Positions 34,565 to 46,338 are shown, counted from the first letter of the stretch. The stretch: 64,000 bases of DNA from Tupaia tana (GCA_026018925.1 JAKSZU010000002.1:159161400-159225399), one strand, 5' to 3'. Numbers and translations: made by a program. Notes: generated by a model not told the origin, from the sequence alone.

Positions 34565-35508
34565 TTATAGTACACCTTTCTGAATTTCTTGAAGAGCTGG
34601 TCTGGAGTTGATAAATTCTTTCAGGTTTTGTTTATCTGAGAACGTTTTTATCTTCTTTTCCTGCATGAAGGTTAATCTTGCCAGGTATAGTATACTTGGT
34701 TGACATTGTTTTTTATTTAACACTTTGAATATATTTCCCCATTCTTTCCTTGTTTGCATTGTATCCTATGAGAGGTCTGGTGTTAGCCTGATGGGATAGC
34801 CTTTGTAAGTGATTTGACATTTCTTTCTTGCCAATCTTAGTATCTTGTCTTTGCGGCTTTGGCCAATCTAGCTATGATGTGCTGTGGAGAGGCTCTTCTT
34901 GGATCGATTCTACTTGGGGTTCTTTTTATTTCTTGGGTCTGGATATTTGGGTGCCTCTCTAGACTTGGAAAGTATTCTTCCAGAATTTCATGGAATAGAT
35001 TATCAATGCCCTTATTAGTTTCTTCACGTTCTAGGATACCAATTATTTGGATGTTTTGGTGTTTCTTGGTATCTAGTATTTTCATATAGTATCCTCAGCT
35101 TTCTTGGCTGTTCTCTCAGTATTTTTGATTATTTTTTCTAGGTGAGAGGTTTTGTTTTCTACTCCTGAGATTTGATCTTCTGCACGATCTAACCTGCTTT
35201 TAATACTTCCAAGGGAGGTTTTGATTTTCTGTATTATAGTCTTAATATCTAACAGTTCTGTTTGATTCTTTTTTATGGTGTCCAATTCTTTCATATCATG
35301 AAAGAACTCCCTGATCTCTTGGAGCTCAACATCTCTTTTCTCTTACATCTCAGAGTTTTGTTATCATAAATATTCTAAATTTTTTTTCTGACATTTCAGT
35401 AATATACTCTAAATTTTCTCTGCTTGGAGATGAGTCACAGCATTCCCTTGCTGGAGATGTATTACTTGATTCTCTCATCCTTGAGGCTCTTCTCTGATTT
35501 TTAGTCAT
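34565..35508 (-). pseudogene. L1 ORF1 pseudogene (RNA-binding chaperone)
   Basis: Remains of L1 ORF1, an RNA-binding trimeric protein that coats L1 RNA. The likely start ATG is at 35508-35506. The N-terminal part meets a stop after about 52 codons. A coiled-coil stretch is readable at 35082-35294 (IKSRLDRAEDQISGVENKTS), an RRM-like part at 34837-35085 (NIQIIGILE, DPRRASPQHIIARL) and the C-terminal domain at 34565-34759 (LYLARLTF, IKTFSDKQNLKEFI, RPALQEIQKG). The blocks lie in different frames, so it is not translated as one protein. It ends about 55 bases before the ORF2 start region, as usual for L1. Confidence 0.9.
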
Positions 35509-36320
35509 TTGGTAATGTATTCACTTTTGGCTAATTTGTTGGAGAAGGATTCTGTGACTGTGAGCTCGTGGATTTCCCTTACTGTGAAATAGTTTGGTGT
35601 TTTTTCCCCCTTCTACGGTGTCCTTCAGCATGGGAATCACAGGATAAGTTTTGAAATCAGATTTATAAAGGGGAATTTCACTCTTTTTGCAACAACTACA
35701 GTGAGGTGCAAATAATTCTCTAAAACTCACAATGTTCAGATGTTTAACTACTATGCACCTAGTTTTCTCTAGGCAGTAGGTAAGGGCTGAGCAGGAAAAC
35801 AGCAAAGTAAGAAAAAAGAAAAGAATGTAGGAAATATAAATAGAAAAAGCAAAGGAAAAGGAAGGAAAGAACTAGAACAAAAAGAGGAGAAAAAAACAGA
35901 AATCACATGGTAGATAATGAAATTGGGTTAAAAATAGAAAGGCCAACACAGTCAGAGGTGGAGTTGCCTGGATGCTTTCTGTCCCTGTAGAGGGAAGAGG
36001 AGACAAATTTACAAGAGAAAGGAACAAATGGGGCAGAAAGTTGTTTTTTCAAAAGGAGAAAAAAAAAGTTAGAAAGGACAGAGAAGAACAAGAGGTACAG
36101 AGACACTTGCCTACCTGCCTAGTACTGGGGTCTGGAAGTGGGGGGGGGGGGACCCTGACTGCGGGGATTGGGGAGATTCACAGCTGTGAAGCCGAACCCA
36201 GAAGGCTAACACAGTCAGAGGTGGAGTTGCCTGGATCCTTTCTGTCCTGGCTAGCACTGGGGTCTGGAGGGAGCAGTCCCAGGCTGGGATGGGCTTCACA
36301 GCCTTGAAGCTGAACCTTGG
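35509..36320 (-). promoter_or_regulatory. L1 5' region with repeated units
   Basis: On the plus strand 'cacagtcagaggtggagttg' with its 'cctggat.ctttctgtcc' continuation occurs at about 35947-35986 and 36208-36247. 'actggggtctgga' occurs near 36124 and 36259, and 'cacagc..tgaagc.gaacc' near 36178 and 36298. Two partial tandem units are thus visible. L1 5' regions carry the internal promoter, and repeated units (monomers) are known in some mammals' L1s. Promoter activity here is inferred. Confidence 0.6.
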
Positions 36321-36359
36321 GAATATTTAAATTCATAATTTCTATAAATATATGTTTAA

Positions 36360-36617
36360 AGTTTTTTTCTCCCATAAGGCTTGTATGTTTCCTGGAGAGG
36401 AGACAGAGACAGTGAGAGGAAAAGCGAGAAATACCCCTCAAGTGGGATGGCCATGACACAATTCTCTCTCTTCCATTTTCCTGGGATTTTGGATACAGAT
36501 ACAAACACACACATGTGTGTGCACCTGGATGATTTTCGAGCTACAGCATCCAGGACTTGAACTGTGGCCCACCATGTGAAAATCTAGTGCCTTAACCACT
36601 ACATCACTTGCTGGCCT
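36360..36617 (-). mobile_element. long tRNA-SINE (GGCC group)
   Basis: 'gtttttttctcccataaggc', 'gcgagaaatacccctcaagt', 'catccaggacttgaactgtg', 'tgcctta' and 'cttgctggcc'. Flanks share aaatatat (36347 and 36621). Confidence 0.9.
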
Positions 36618-36639
36618 CACAAATATATATTTTTACAAC

Positions 36640-37410
36640 CAAAAAAAAAATAAAAACCTACTACTTAATCACTTTTAAATTAATTAATGAATGAATGCAA
36701 TTCTCTGGGCATAAGCGTTTATTGCAGCATTTTTGTATTAGTAAAAGATGTTGAAAATTTTATTTTTTCCTACAAGGCAAAGAAAATAACAAAATAGTAA
36801 AACTGTCACACATGTATACCCAATTATGTAAAACGTGTATGGCATATATAGCAGACACACATATGGTCATTTCAACTGCAGTGCCTGCTTTGAAACATGT
36901 ATTTGTTCCAATGTGATTGATATATTTGAAAACTTTTGGAGCACAATACAAATTTGGGGGTAGTTAATACATAACTTCTTCACTAGAAACATGAAGTGAA
37001 AGCAGAAAAACAAAAACAAAAACAAGAACAAAAACAACTATATTCAGTTGAGCTAAGGTAAGGGGAACACACAAAATACTCCCATGCCACAAACATTGAC
37101 CAGCCACCTCAGTTCAGTGCATGAATTACCCAAGGTTGTTTGGTTATTCCTTTCACTTTTAATTTTATTTTTCCATATGCTCCTCTCATTCTCTATTCCT
37201 CCATGTTTCTTCTCTTTTCTGTCTTCTGTCTTTGAGTCTTGTTGGTCATACCTGAGCTAGAGTTCAATAGGAGTTTATAGATCCTTAATTCCTTATTTTT
37301 CTATACAGAGATAAAAAGATGACTTGTTTTATACTACTAGGTTCTGACAACTCATAATTGGTGGGGAGGAACAGAGGGCTACAGACAGTAAGGAAGAGAG
37401 GAGTCCAGAA
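36640..37410. other. no recognisable element
   Basis: AT-rich, with an (AAAAC)n patch at about 37009-37036. Nothing else named. Confidence 0.4.
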
Positions 37411-37425
37411 AGTGATAGAACCATC

Positions 37426-37711
37426 AGGAACAGCAGATGACATAATGGTTACATCACTGGAGTCCCACGTAGTTGACCACAGTTCGAGTCTCGGACCTGA
37501 TGGCCTCAAACTCATGCCAGGCATGTGTGAGTGTGTGCCCAAAATACTGAAAAGAGAATGTAGGAGAAGGCATTGCAGCATGGCTCCCCCCCCCCCCCCC
37601 CCTGGGGGATGATTTCTCACTTTCTGTCTCTCTGGCAAGCGCACACACCCTATAGCAAAAAATCTCTCTATAAAAAAAATTTTAAAAAAATAAAGGAAAG
37701 AAAGAAAGAAG
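37426..37711 (+). mobile_element. long tRNA-SINE (CGAC group)
   Basis: 'aggaacagcagatgacataa', 'cccacgtagttgaccacagt', 'tcgagtctcggacctg', body with a run of about 16 C at 37586-37601, 'cacaccctatagcaaaaaat', A-rich tail with (GAAA)n. Duplication gtgatagaaccatc (37412-37425) and gcgatagacctatc (37712-37725). Confidence 0.95.
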
Positions 37712-37725
37712 GCGATAGACCTATC

Positions 37726-39986
37726 AAAGAACTATAGAATGCATTAAGGCAATTAGAACTTTTATTATAATAATTATCTACAATTAGGAATATATATGCC
37801 ATATATCCAGACCATGTGGGGAGAGTTCTGGGCCCTAATAAATATTTGTAGCCAGTATACAATAAGATTATAAAGGTACCACCACGTTCCTTTTATTATG
37901 ATCATTTTTATATTTGTTTATTAATTCACCAGGATTCCAAAAGTGTCAAAGATACTTCACATGAAGAGAATAAACATGGGCTGCAAAGGGTTTTAGAAGA
38001 GACAAGAAACTGAGTGCCCTTAGTGTACCTGAGAAGCAAATGATCTGTGGTCATTTTTCCTACTAGCTGTGAGTTTATCTGATAGTCTAATGAAAAGTGG
38101 AACATAGTATATATTATGTCCAGTACTCTGCTCTACATTACTAAGCTTAAAAGATACTTTTCTGCCAAAGAGGATATCGTCATTGTATTTTCCAAATTCT
38201 GTGTGACACATACCATCACATAGTTTGTTAAAAGCAGTATATAGAGCCAGATGTGTAGTTTCCAATTTTAAAGACTGCCTCATTTCTTGGAGATCAAGAA
38301 ATGGCTAGAACAGCAGACAGTTCACAAAATTTAAAGGTAATATTTAAAGTCATATCAAGTCAACATATATTTTCTTCACCATGACAAATTTTTTGTCTTT
38401 TGTAGCCTGGAATAATTGGCATCAAAGTAAATCTAAATCGTTGTAGTCTTAGCAAAACCTGATGGAAAGAAAAAATTCATTTACGTTTATTTTGGTGGAA
38501 GTATTTGGAGTAAAACTAAGTGACTACGATCTGGGAGCAGAGGCTGGATTTTAAATGGATAAAACTTTATTTTCTGAAAATGGTCCTCTGACATCCCTTT
38601 TATTTGAATATAAAATATGGCTATACTAATTCTATTGTTATATGATATACTTATTAACCAATAATTATAACATGAATCATAGTTATGCTTCTGACAAAAT
38701 CCCTCTGAGTCTCAGGCCTAATGGTAAAGTTTTTGATCATCCTGTCTTTCTCCTTTCAGGAGTCCTCTCTCCTTTAAACCTTCCTCAAATCTGACCATCA
38801 TAATGGCCTTCAACTATTTATAACAACGTTCAATATATACAGATATCCATAGTCCACGTCACATTTCTAAGGAGGTTTACTTTAAGTTCTCTATCATAGT
38901 TTAAATTTAAACATTCCAAACATGAGTTATAAATGTTAATAGAATTGTAATATCAAAGAATATTTTCCGTTTACTAAGTTTACTTGTTACTAGAAATTCT
39001 TTAAGGCACAAAGAAGAATTGTGATGTAGAAATGAAGGGTTGGAGAGTGCTTTCTTGTTTTTGTGAGGGGAGGGTATAATAGTACAGACAGAGAGGAAAC
39101 AGAGGGTTACTCCTTGATGTCCTCAGAGTTACTCCATGCGCCAAGCCTTCTTGCTTCCAATGCTTGCCCCAGCCCAAACTACAGATGACCATAGAAAAAT
39201 GTGCAGTACAGAAAACCTTTTCAAATGAAGACATATATCAGTGAATGAGTTTATTTCACCAACTCTGCTTTGGTTAGATATGAATGACCTTGATATAATA
39301 GAAAGTTACAAATACTACCTAAAACAAACACTGCCCTTCACAAACTTGAAAAAGAGATGCAATTTAAATTATATGCCTGTTAAGGGTTTGTTTCATCACT
39401 TGCGGATTTCCTCATTTCTCCCTTATATCCTTGCTTTGATGGCAATATGTTAAATACATACACACACACACACACACACAGAGTTATTTACAGATTTTGA
39501 GCATACTGTGAACACTTAATTTATCACCTCACTATTTTACATGTAAATGTACTAATGATATTAAATTCATAATGAGCGCTTTGCTTATTTTGGGAGGAAA
39601 ATATTGGTGTGCTTACACTTAATTTAAGAAAAAAAAAAAAACAACATTGTGTATCAGTATGTCATCCAAAAAGTGAAATATAGTTCAGACAGACATTATT
39701 TTGATTTATTGATTTACCTATTGGTTTATTTTTCATTGACTCAAACAAATAAGCTAAGTTCCTTGTTTTATTTTTCTTCAAATTCTAAGCTGTATCACAT
39801 AGGGAAAGAGCAGTCAATGCTTATGGTGTTTACACATTGATAAATTTGTCTTTGAATCATGGTCTTTACGTACAAACTAGTTTCCACTTACATATGCTTT
39901 ACTGCAGTCTTATGACACCTTATTTAAATTCTGTGTTACTGACAGAATCTTTGCCATGTTGAGTCCAGAATAGAAAATGGTAAAAA
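37726..39986. other. unassigned block
   Basis: About 2.3 kb without a SINE. Contains a CA repeat at 39457-39481. Short open frames (up to 87 residues) show no domain. Confidence 0.4.
39457..39481. repeat. (CA)n microsatellite
   Basis: About twelve CA units. Confidence 0.95.
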
Positions 39987-40247
39987 TATTTTTTTGACAG
40001 GTTTTTGCTACAGGGCTCGTGCACTCTCCAGAAAGACAGAGAGAGACAGAGAGACAGAAAGTGAGAAATCATCCTCCAGGAGGGATGGCCACACCACAAT
40101 CCTTTCTCATCCGTTCTTCTCTCAGGATCTTGGGCACGCATGCACATGTACCTGGCATGAGTTTAAGCAACTGAGTCCAGGACTTGAATCGCAGTCAAGT
40201 ACATGAGAGTTGACTACAATACAGCCATTACGCCAACGGCTGGTCCC
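39987..40247 (-). mobile_element. long tRNA-SINE (CGAC group)
   Basis: T run, 'caggtttttgctacagggct', 'gaaatcatcctccagg', 'gtccaggacttgaatcgcag', 'caagtacatgagag', ends 'caacggctggtccc'. Confidence 0.95.
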
Positions 40248-40334
40248 AAAATAAAATTGATATAAAGTATGTGTAGAACATAAAAGGACAATGTAACAAA
40301 CATTTCTAGAGTGTTTATTTCAACCATTTTACAT

Positions 40335-40505
40335 GCCTCACCTTACTGATTTATCTTAGCAGTCCATAAAGGTAAATATTACTATCCAAATGTTAATATA
40401 AAGTAATGAAATCTCAGTGAGGTTTTATAATGTGTCTATGATTTATCTCACTGTTACTGACTGACAGAATCAGTCTGAAGTTACTTCAGTATGTGCTATT
40501 TCAAT
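40335..40505 (-). mobile_element. MIR fragment, antisense
   Basis: 'atattactatccaaatgtta', 'atgaaatctcagtgaggtt' and 'tctatgatttatctcactg' loosely follow the inverted MIR core. Confidence 0.4.
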
Positions 40506-40520
40506 GGGAGACCATATAAA

Positions 40521-40602
40521 TATTAGGTCATTAGGAAAGACATTATGTATTTTTCTGTTTTTCTATGCAAAAATGTTTCATGACTTTTCCAACCACCCAA
40601 TA
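40521..40602. mobile_element. mariner-like MITE, copy 2
   Basis: 82 bp with TA at each edge. Left arm 'tattaggtcattaggaaaga', right arm 'ttttccaaccacccaata', whose inverse begins TATTGGGTGGTTGGAAAAG. The centre has 'ttttctatgcaaaaatg', as in the other copies. The best preserved of the three at its ends. Confidence 0.7.
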
Positions 40603-40739
40603 CACTAAAATTATATATTATAAATATGGTTGTCTTTTTTTACTTAAGAACAAACAAAATCTCTGCTATCCCAATAGAATTTTTTTAAATTAACATTTCT
40701 AGGCAGAATTAGGGGGAATGAGAGTTGCATTAGTGGATT

Positions 40740-40753
40740 GCCCCCCCCCCCCA
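40740..40753. repeat. C homopolymer
   Basis: Fourteen or so consecutive C at 40740-40753, outside any SINE. Confidence 0.9.
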
Positions 40754-40789
40754 CTTTGGTAGAATTTAAGTCCTTGTATGGCATTTAGG

Positions 40790-41330
40790 TCTCCAGATAA
40801 CTAAGCACAATCTGCTTCCGTCTTTATCTTTACTACTTCAATCTTCTCACAGCAAACATTATCCAGCTTCCTCCAAGACATTTTCCAACCCAGCCCACAT
40901 TCATTATTTTACTCCTGTTCCTTTCTGACTCAAAGGCCTTATTACCCGGCAACCAGCAGGCTATTCTTTATGATGTATATCACGTCTCCACTCCAAAATA
41001 AACTATTCTGCAACCGCTGCCTCCAAGTTTTTAGACATATTCTTCCAGACTGAGGTTTGCAAACTCCCTCACTTTTAAGTCCTTTTCTCAAACATCATGT
41101 ACCCAATGTGGCCTATTTTAAACACACTTTTAAATACTGAACCTTTCCTCCAACTTCCTTTATTTTGCATCTATTTTCATATTTTCCATTGTACTTCTAA
41201 TAGATTTCATAATTTATGTAGCTGCTGTGTTTGCTGGCTTATCTTCTGGGGCCACATTTCTCTAGAATGAGCAATCCTCAAAAGCCATGACCTTTGATCA
41301 TTCGTACATCTCAAATGCCTGTGACAAACC
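40790..41330 (+). mobile_element. L2 fragment
   Basis: 'aacccagcccacattcatta', 'actcaaaggccttattaccc', 'cttttctcaaacatcatgta', 'tctctagaatgagcaatcct' and 'tctcaaatgcctgtgac' follow L2 3' half landmarks at low identity. Confidence 0.5.
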
Positions 41331-41339
41331 AGTGAACAG

Positions 41340-42002
41340 ACAATCCTAAACTGGGTGATTAAAGGATTCTTGCCTTTCCTAGATGCTCTCTGGAGTTGAT
41401 ACTAAGATACTCTTGAACTGGTGACTGTGACTGAGCACACGGAAATTCAAGAGCTATACTCTGGGCAGCTTTGTATGGAAAAGACCAGAACATCCTGTAG
41501 AGATGAGAGACCAAGTTACAAGACCGTTGAGAGACAGACCAAGAAAGACACTGAGGAACTAAGAAAAAGTCTTGCTTTCTGACAACTTTAAATGTATGAT
41601 TTTTTTTTTTTTTAAAGCTCAATTTTACTTTGCGATGAGAGACAGGCTTTTATCTTGTTAACCTCCATGATTCTGCTTACACTAGTTCTTATAGGTCTAT
41701 TATATGAAATCAGGACAGCTCAACTAATAAAATGTTAACTATCATTTCTTCCTGTTGATGTTTGTCATAATTTTGCCTCAACTTATTTCATGTAACTAGA
41801 CTTTAGTTGTGGAAATGCCCAGTTCATACAGATGTAAACGTCCTATGAGCAAGTATTACTTCTCATTTTTTATTCACAATGGTGCCCAGGGTTGGTTTAA
41901 CCAATGATTGGTATTTGATGTTTGTTTTTTTACTGCTATATCACCATCAGCCCCCTTATGTTTGCTTTTTGATATGTTTCTCATAAACTAAAATTTTATT
42001 TT
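41340..42002. other. no recognisable element
   Basis: Unassigned; an 11-T run near 41600. Nothing named. Confidence 0.35.
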
Positions 42003-42243
42003 ATTTTTATTGCCAAAGTGTGCATGAACTCACCAAAGAGATAGAGGAAGCATTTCCAAATCCTAGATGGGGTGTTGTCACACCATTGTGCTTTTTCCTC
42101 CATTTCTCCATCCGGTCAGGATTTGGGGCATGTTTATAAACACATGTGGCATGTTTTATCAAGCTTCTCTGGCCAGGATTCAAACTAGTCACTCATGAGA
42201 GTCTGGCTCCCAATGCACAGCACTTAACAACTATGTTTTGAGG
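42003..42243 (-). mobile_element. long tRNA-SINE, diverged
   Basis: 'tttattgccaaagtgtgcat', 'ctagatggggtgttgtcaca', 'catccggtcaggatttgggg', 'ggccaggattcaaactag', 'acttaacaactatg'. Clearly related but old. Confidence 0.7.
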
Positions 42244-42331
42244 ACAGTCAAACATCTAGTTCTCTTAAACTAAAATTTTAAAACCAAGAAATTGAGCCAT
42301 AACTATTAAGTAATATTGAAAGGAGCAGAGC

Positions 42332-42415
42332 TATTGGATCATCAGAAAAATCATAACATATTTTTCTCTTTTTCTATGCAAAAATGCATCATGGCTTTTT
42401 TAATGACCCACAGGT
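42332..42415. mobile_element. mariner-like MITE, copy 3
   Basis: 84 bp: left 'tattggatcatcagaaaaat', centre 'ttttctatgcaaaaatgcat', right 'catggcttttttaatgaccc'. It lies 1.7 kb from copy 2 and matches it over most of its length. Confidence 0.65.
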
Positions 42416-42529
42416 ATTTATAGAAATAGTTTTTGATTTATATCTTGTCCTCTATAGGTCTGAACAAAAAAAAGTAGTTATAGATTGCTGATAAATATTT
42501 GAAACACACTGAAATACAATTTTGTAAAC

Positions 42530-42715
42530 TATTTATTGGACACCAAACATATCTAGATACAAAACGGAGTGCTTGATAAGCTGTTTTATGTAATCATCAC
42601 ACCAACCAACTGCTACAGGTGTGGTTCTTCTGGACTCACATTCCCTCATTCATGGAAGATGACGTAAGGCACAGAAAGATTACTCACATGCACCAGTGCC
42701 CAAGATTCCATGGGC
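42530..42715 (-). mobile_element. MIR fragment, antisense
   Basis: 'ttatgtaatcatcacaccaa', 'cattcatggaagatgacgta', 'aggcacagaaagattactca' and 'tgcaccagtgcccaag' follow the inverted MIR core. Confidence 0.6.
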
Positions 42716-42828
42716 TGGAGAAAGTGGATCATGGCACAACTAGAGCTTATGGAGAGTATTCATCTCTATTTCTTTATTGTACATTTGCACATGTGTTTTA
42801 TTGTTAATTTAAAAAATATATACACAAA

Positions 42829-43082
42829 GGGACCAGCAGATGGTGTAACAGTTATGTTGCTGAACTCCCACATAGTCTATTACAGTTTGAGTCCCAGACC
42901 CAGTGGCTTAAATTTCATGCCAGGTGAGTGTGCATGCATGCCCAAAATCATGAGAGGAGAATGGAAGAGAAGGGAGTGCTGTCTGGCCATCCTCCAGCCG
43001 TGGTGGGATGATTTCTCGCTTTCTGTCTCTGTCTCTCTAGTGAGCACACATGCCCTACAGCAAAAATCTCTCTAAAAAATAC
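42829..43082 (+). mobile_element. long tRNA-SINE (CGAC group)
   Basis: 'gggaccagcagatggtgtaa', 'cagtttgagtcccagaccca', 'ggcttaaatttcatgccagg', 'catgccctacagcaaaaatc', then a tail that runs into a microsatellite. Confidence 0.95.
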
Positions 43083-43291
43083 ATACACACACACACATAT
43101 ACATATACATATGCACACATGTATATATACCATGGATATATGTGTATATATAGTATATATATACACAAATATATAGTATGTATATGTGTATATAGTATAT
43201 ATACTATATGTATGTGTGTATATATATCTGTGTGTGTATATATATATATATATATAAAGTATGTATATATATGTGTATATATATATTTATT
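43083..43291. repeat. large CA/TA/TG microsatellite grown from a SINE tail
   Basis: About 210 bp of alternating CA, TA and TG units beginning directly at the SINE tail. Open frames across it on both strands are repeat translations. Confidence 0.95.
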
Positions 43292-43595
43292 CATACAAAA
43301 CCTGTAGGATTTTAAGTGTATCAAAATTCTTAATCCACCTAAGTTTAAATTTAAGGCAAAGAATCAGGATCTCACTTAAAGTATGTCAGAAAATATGACT
43401 AATTATATTTTCATGAATAAGATTACTTTTTCTTTGTTTTACAGATTCTTCCCCTGAAGGAAAAGTATCTGGTTGCTAAATAAAATCTGTATGTTTAGAA
43501 CTGAAATAACATTGAATTTTCAGTAGCCATGCTAATGCATTATCACTCTGCTTGGATTTTCCAAGAATAGCTTGACTCTCAAAAAGTATAGTTGA

Positions 43596-43855
43596 TGGAC
43601 CCGCAGATGGCGTAATGGCTATGTTGCTGGACTCCCATGTAGTCGACCACAGTTCAAGTCCTGGACCTGGTGGCTTAAACTCACACTGGGCACATGTGCG
43701 TGCATGCCCAAGATCCTGAGAGGAGAATGAAGGAGAAGGGATTGCGGTGTGGCCTTCCCCCGGGGGGTGATTTCCTGCTTTCTGTCTCTCTGTCTCTCTC
43801 TGTCTGTCTGGTGAGCACACGCGCCCTATAGCAAAAACCTCTCAAAAAAAAAAAA
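43596..43855 (+). mobile_element. long tRNA-SINE (CGAC group), young-looking
   Basis: 'tggacccgcagatggcgtaa', 'catgtagtcgaccacagttc', 'ggcttaaactcacactgggc', 'cccccggggggtgatttcc', 'gcgccctatagcaaaaacct', clean 15-A tail. Duplication aaagtatagttga (43583-43595) and aaagtacggttga (43856-43868). Many CpGs kept. Confidence 0.95.
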
Positions 43856-44111
43856 AAAGTACGGTTGACACTCAGAAATTTTCCTTTATTTTTAATATAC
43901 TGATTGAGTAGATGAATATTTGGATCTTCAGATTTAAGTATTAGGCATCCATCAAAACAAGCATAAACTTATTATTTGTAAAGGTTATCACAACTTAAAT
44001 GGGCACATTTTCATTAGTGTAATCTCACTTAATCTATTTATGTATCCACGTTAAAATTAAAAAATCACTATTTATATTTGAACTACAAGCACTGCATCTT
44101 GCATAAATGCT

Positions 44112-44350
44112 ATTTTTTTTTTCCATAGGGTGCATGCAATCATTGGAGAGAGACAGAGACAGACAGATAGAGTAAGAAATTAACTTCCCTACCCCAGGGG
44201 ATGGGCAGTGTCCATGCCACAATCCCTTTTCCTCCAATCTCCTCTTGGGATTTGTGGCATGCATACACATTTGCCTGGAGTGATTTTTCAACCCACCAGG
44301 TCTGGGACTCAAGCAGCAAAGCAGTGCCTTAACCACCACCCAATCTGCTG
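44112..44350 (-). mobile_element. long tRNA-SINE (GGCC group)
   Basis: 'ttttttttttccatagggtg', 'gaaattaacttccctacccc', 'accaggtctgggactcaagc', 'gtgccttaaccaccacc', ends 'atctgctgac'. The head lost a segment between the B box and anticodon side. Confidence 0.85.
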
Positions 44351-44353
44351 ACT

Positions 44354-44773
44354 ACAATGTTTGCTCTTTTAAATGTACTTAAAGGTCTTAATAATGCTAC
44401 CTAACAAGAGTACCAGCAGTCTAAGAACAATGAACAGAAAGATACAAGAAGTATGGGGTTGGATTTGTTCCTCCATCTGACATAACAATTGGGGACAATT
44501 CATCTCTGGACCTCTTTGGTGTGGGGAAAATAAACTTATGTGCGTTGAAGTCAGACACTGTTGTTTTTGACTTTCCACTACTTGTGGCATATCGTAACAA
44601 TAATTTGCACAGAATTCTGAGACAGAAACACTGACTGAAATGACAGACTTGTAGGCCATAGATGTTAAAAAGAAGAATGTGACAGCACTCAAAACCTTCT
44701 CACCTAGCTCTTTATTATGGAATAAGGGCAGTTACATTAGGGAGAGATGGTCAAAATCAAGACACAATGTTGC

Positions 44774-44804
<31 letters not shown>

Positions 44805-45617
44805 CTCCATAAATGGCACTACTCAGAGTGTTCCTGGAATAGATATACTCTAGTCCCAGGCTGGCCTTAATGTCATGTGGCTTTATTTTTCCTGTCTAGA
44901 TAATGTCAGGACTTTCAGGGGTAGAGATTATATGGGTAAATGACATTATTTAGTAAAAGCATAGTATAAAATATCCTATCCATAGTCATGTACTTTACTC
45001 AACACAATTACACGATTACTATGACAAAACACGCCAGATGCGCTCCAGGCTTTTTAACTAAGTTCTCATGTTCAAACCACATTTCCTTAAGTGCATAAAA
45101 ATACATTTTAAAAGGTAACACCGTGATGAACAGATGTGAAACTTATCTTAACAAAACAGATTTAAAATTTTCCCTTTTAATGTTATACATGGCACATGAA
45201 AATGAAAACTATAATAAGCTTATAACTGAATATATGGTCTAAACACATTTTTAACAAACTCGAACAATTATATTAACATCAAAAATAGCGAACTATTTAA
45301 AAATGATCTGTACGTAGGAGGTGTTAATTGTGTTATACTGATTGAATTGATGTTTTTAATATGTGTGCATGTATATATCAGTTATGAAAACAAAAATGTA
45401 GCAACCAGATTTCATAAATATGTAGTGGGAAATAACATAGAGAAGATAAATTTAAACCTACCATAGAGTTATTTTTCCCTCATAGGTTTTTAGTGAAATA
45501 TCCAACCATGTGGGGGCTGTCTTGACGGGTACAGAACTGTCAAACTTGGTAGCAACGCAACAAGCCGCACCCCAGAACTGTCTGGTGAGCTCGTGGGACT
45601 CACTTACAGAAACTTCA
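44354..45617. other. unassigned block
   Basis: No SINE or named repeat. A run of about 30 A lies at 44774-44804 without a recognisable retroelement beside it. Confidence 0.4.
44774..44804. repeat. A homopolymer
   Basis: About 31 consecutive A. The sequence just upstream (44690-44773) does not match a family I know. Confidence 0.9.
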
Positions 45618-45618
45618 G

Positions 45619-45853
45619 AGGGCCAGCCCTGTGTCCTGGTGGTTAAAGGAGATGAATCCCACATGGCTGAACATGTGATTTGAGTTCTAGACCAAGAGGC
45701 TTGAGAAGCATGTCACGTGTGTGTGCATGTGGGCTCCAAATCCCGACAGGATGGGGAGAAGAAGAAAGGACTGTGGTGTGACTACGATTATTAGGCGGAT
45801 GCCCCTCCATCTTTGTCTACCTCAGGTGAACACATGTACCCTCTTGAAAATTT
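45619..45853 (+). mobile_element. long tRNA-SINE (GGCC group), old
   Basis: 'agggccagccctgtgtcctg', 'cacatggctgaacatgtgat', 'ggcttgagaagcatgtcacg', 'aagaaaggactgtggtgtga', 'catgtaccctcttgaaaatt'. Diverged. Confidence 0.8.
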
Positions 45854-46077
45854 AAAATGAAACATCAGAAAACACAAGAGTAGTGGCAGAGGCAGAACAT
45901 GGAGGGATTTGGGACAGAGAAGATCTGAGGTGCCAGGTGATGAAGAAAGGGATTTTAGAGTTTTCCTAGAAAACAGGATAGACTCCTGAAGAGAGATCAG
46001 GGCTGAGCTCTATAGATGGTCTGGTGAATATTACACAGTTTTGAAACTTGTAATGATTTTTGAAATTGTAACTTTCT

Positions 46078-46338
46078 TTCTTTTTAAAAAATTTTACTTT
46101 AATTTCTTTTATACATTCAATCGCATATATCACTTAGCTTGTAAAGTGAATGTTCCAACATGAATACATTCCTCACCAGTCTGGTTGGGGATACACGTTA
46201 TGATCAACAGATAATAACCAATGTTTTTGTCCTACACATGTCTTGCCTCTGTATTTTTCTCCTTAATGTCTGCTCGGACTCTCTTCTTTCTTCCACCCTC
46301 TTCCCACACTGTATTTGGTTTCTATAACCATTTTCTAT
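46078..46338 (-). mobile_element. 5'-truncated L1, 3' end only
   Basis: Matches the 3' region of the L1 at 30.5 kb ('tacattcaat', 'caacagataata', 'gtcttgcctctgtatttttc', 'cttcccacactgtatttggt' against 30523-30760). Flanked by 17-base copies at 46061-46077 and 46339-46355 with one difference, so it is a separate short insertion from the same or a related L1 subfamily. Confidence 0.85.

Larger units (their letters stand above)
30499..36320 (-). mobile_element. near full-length L1 (LINE-1), inactivated
   Basis: A 5.8-kb L1 read on the minus strand. From its 5' end: a 5' region with repeated units (35509-36320), ORF1 (35508-34565), ORF2 (about 34510 down to about 30900), a 3' region, and an (AAT)n tail (30499-30522, seen as TTATTA). 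Both ORFs have stops and frame changes, so it cannot move on its own. A 5'-truncated relative of its 3' end lies at 46078-46338. A small SINE end interrupts ORF2. I could not find a convincing target duplication around the whole element. Confidence 0.95.

Noticed and set aside
41881..41960. Possible SINE head remnant ending 'accatcagccccc'
   Set aside because: Too short and no body or B box nearby.
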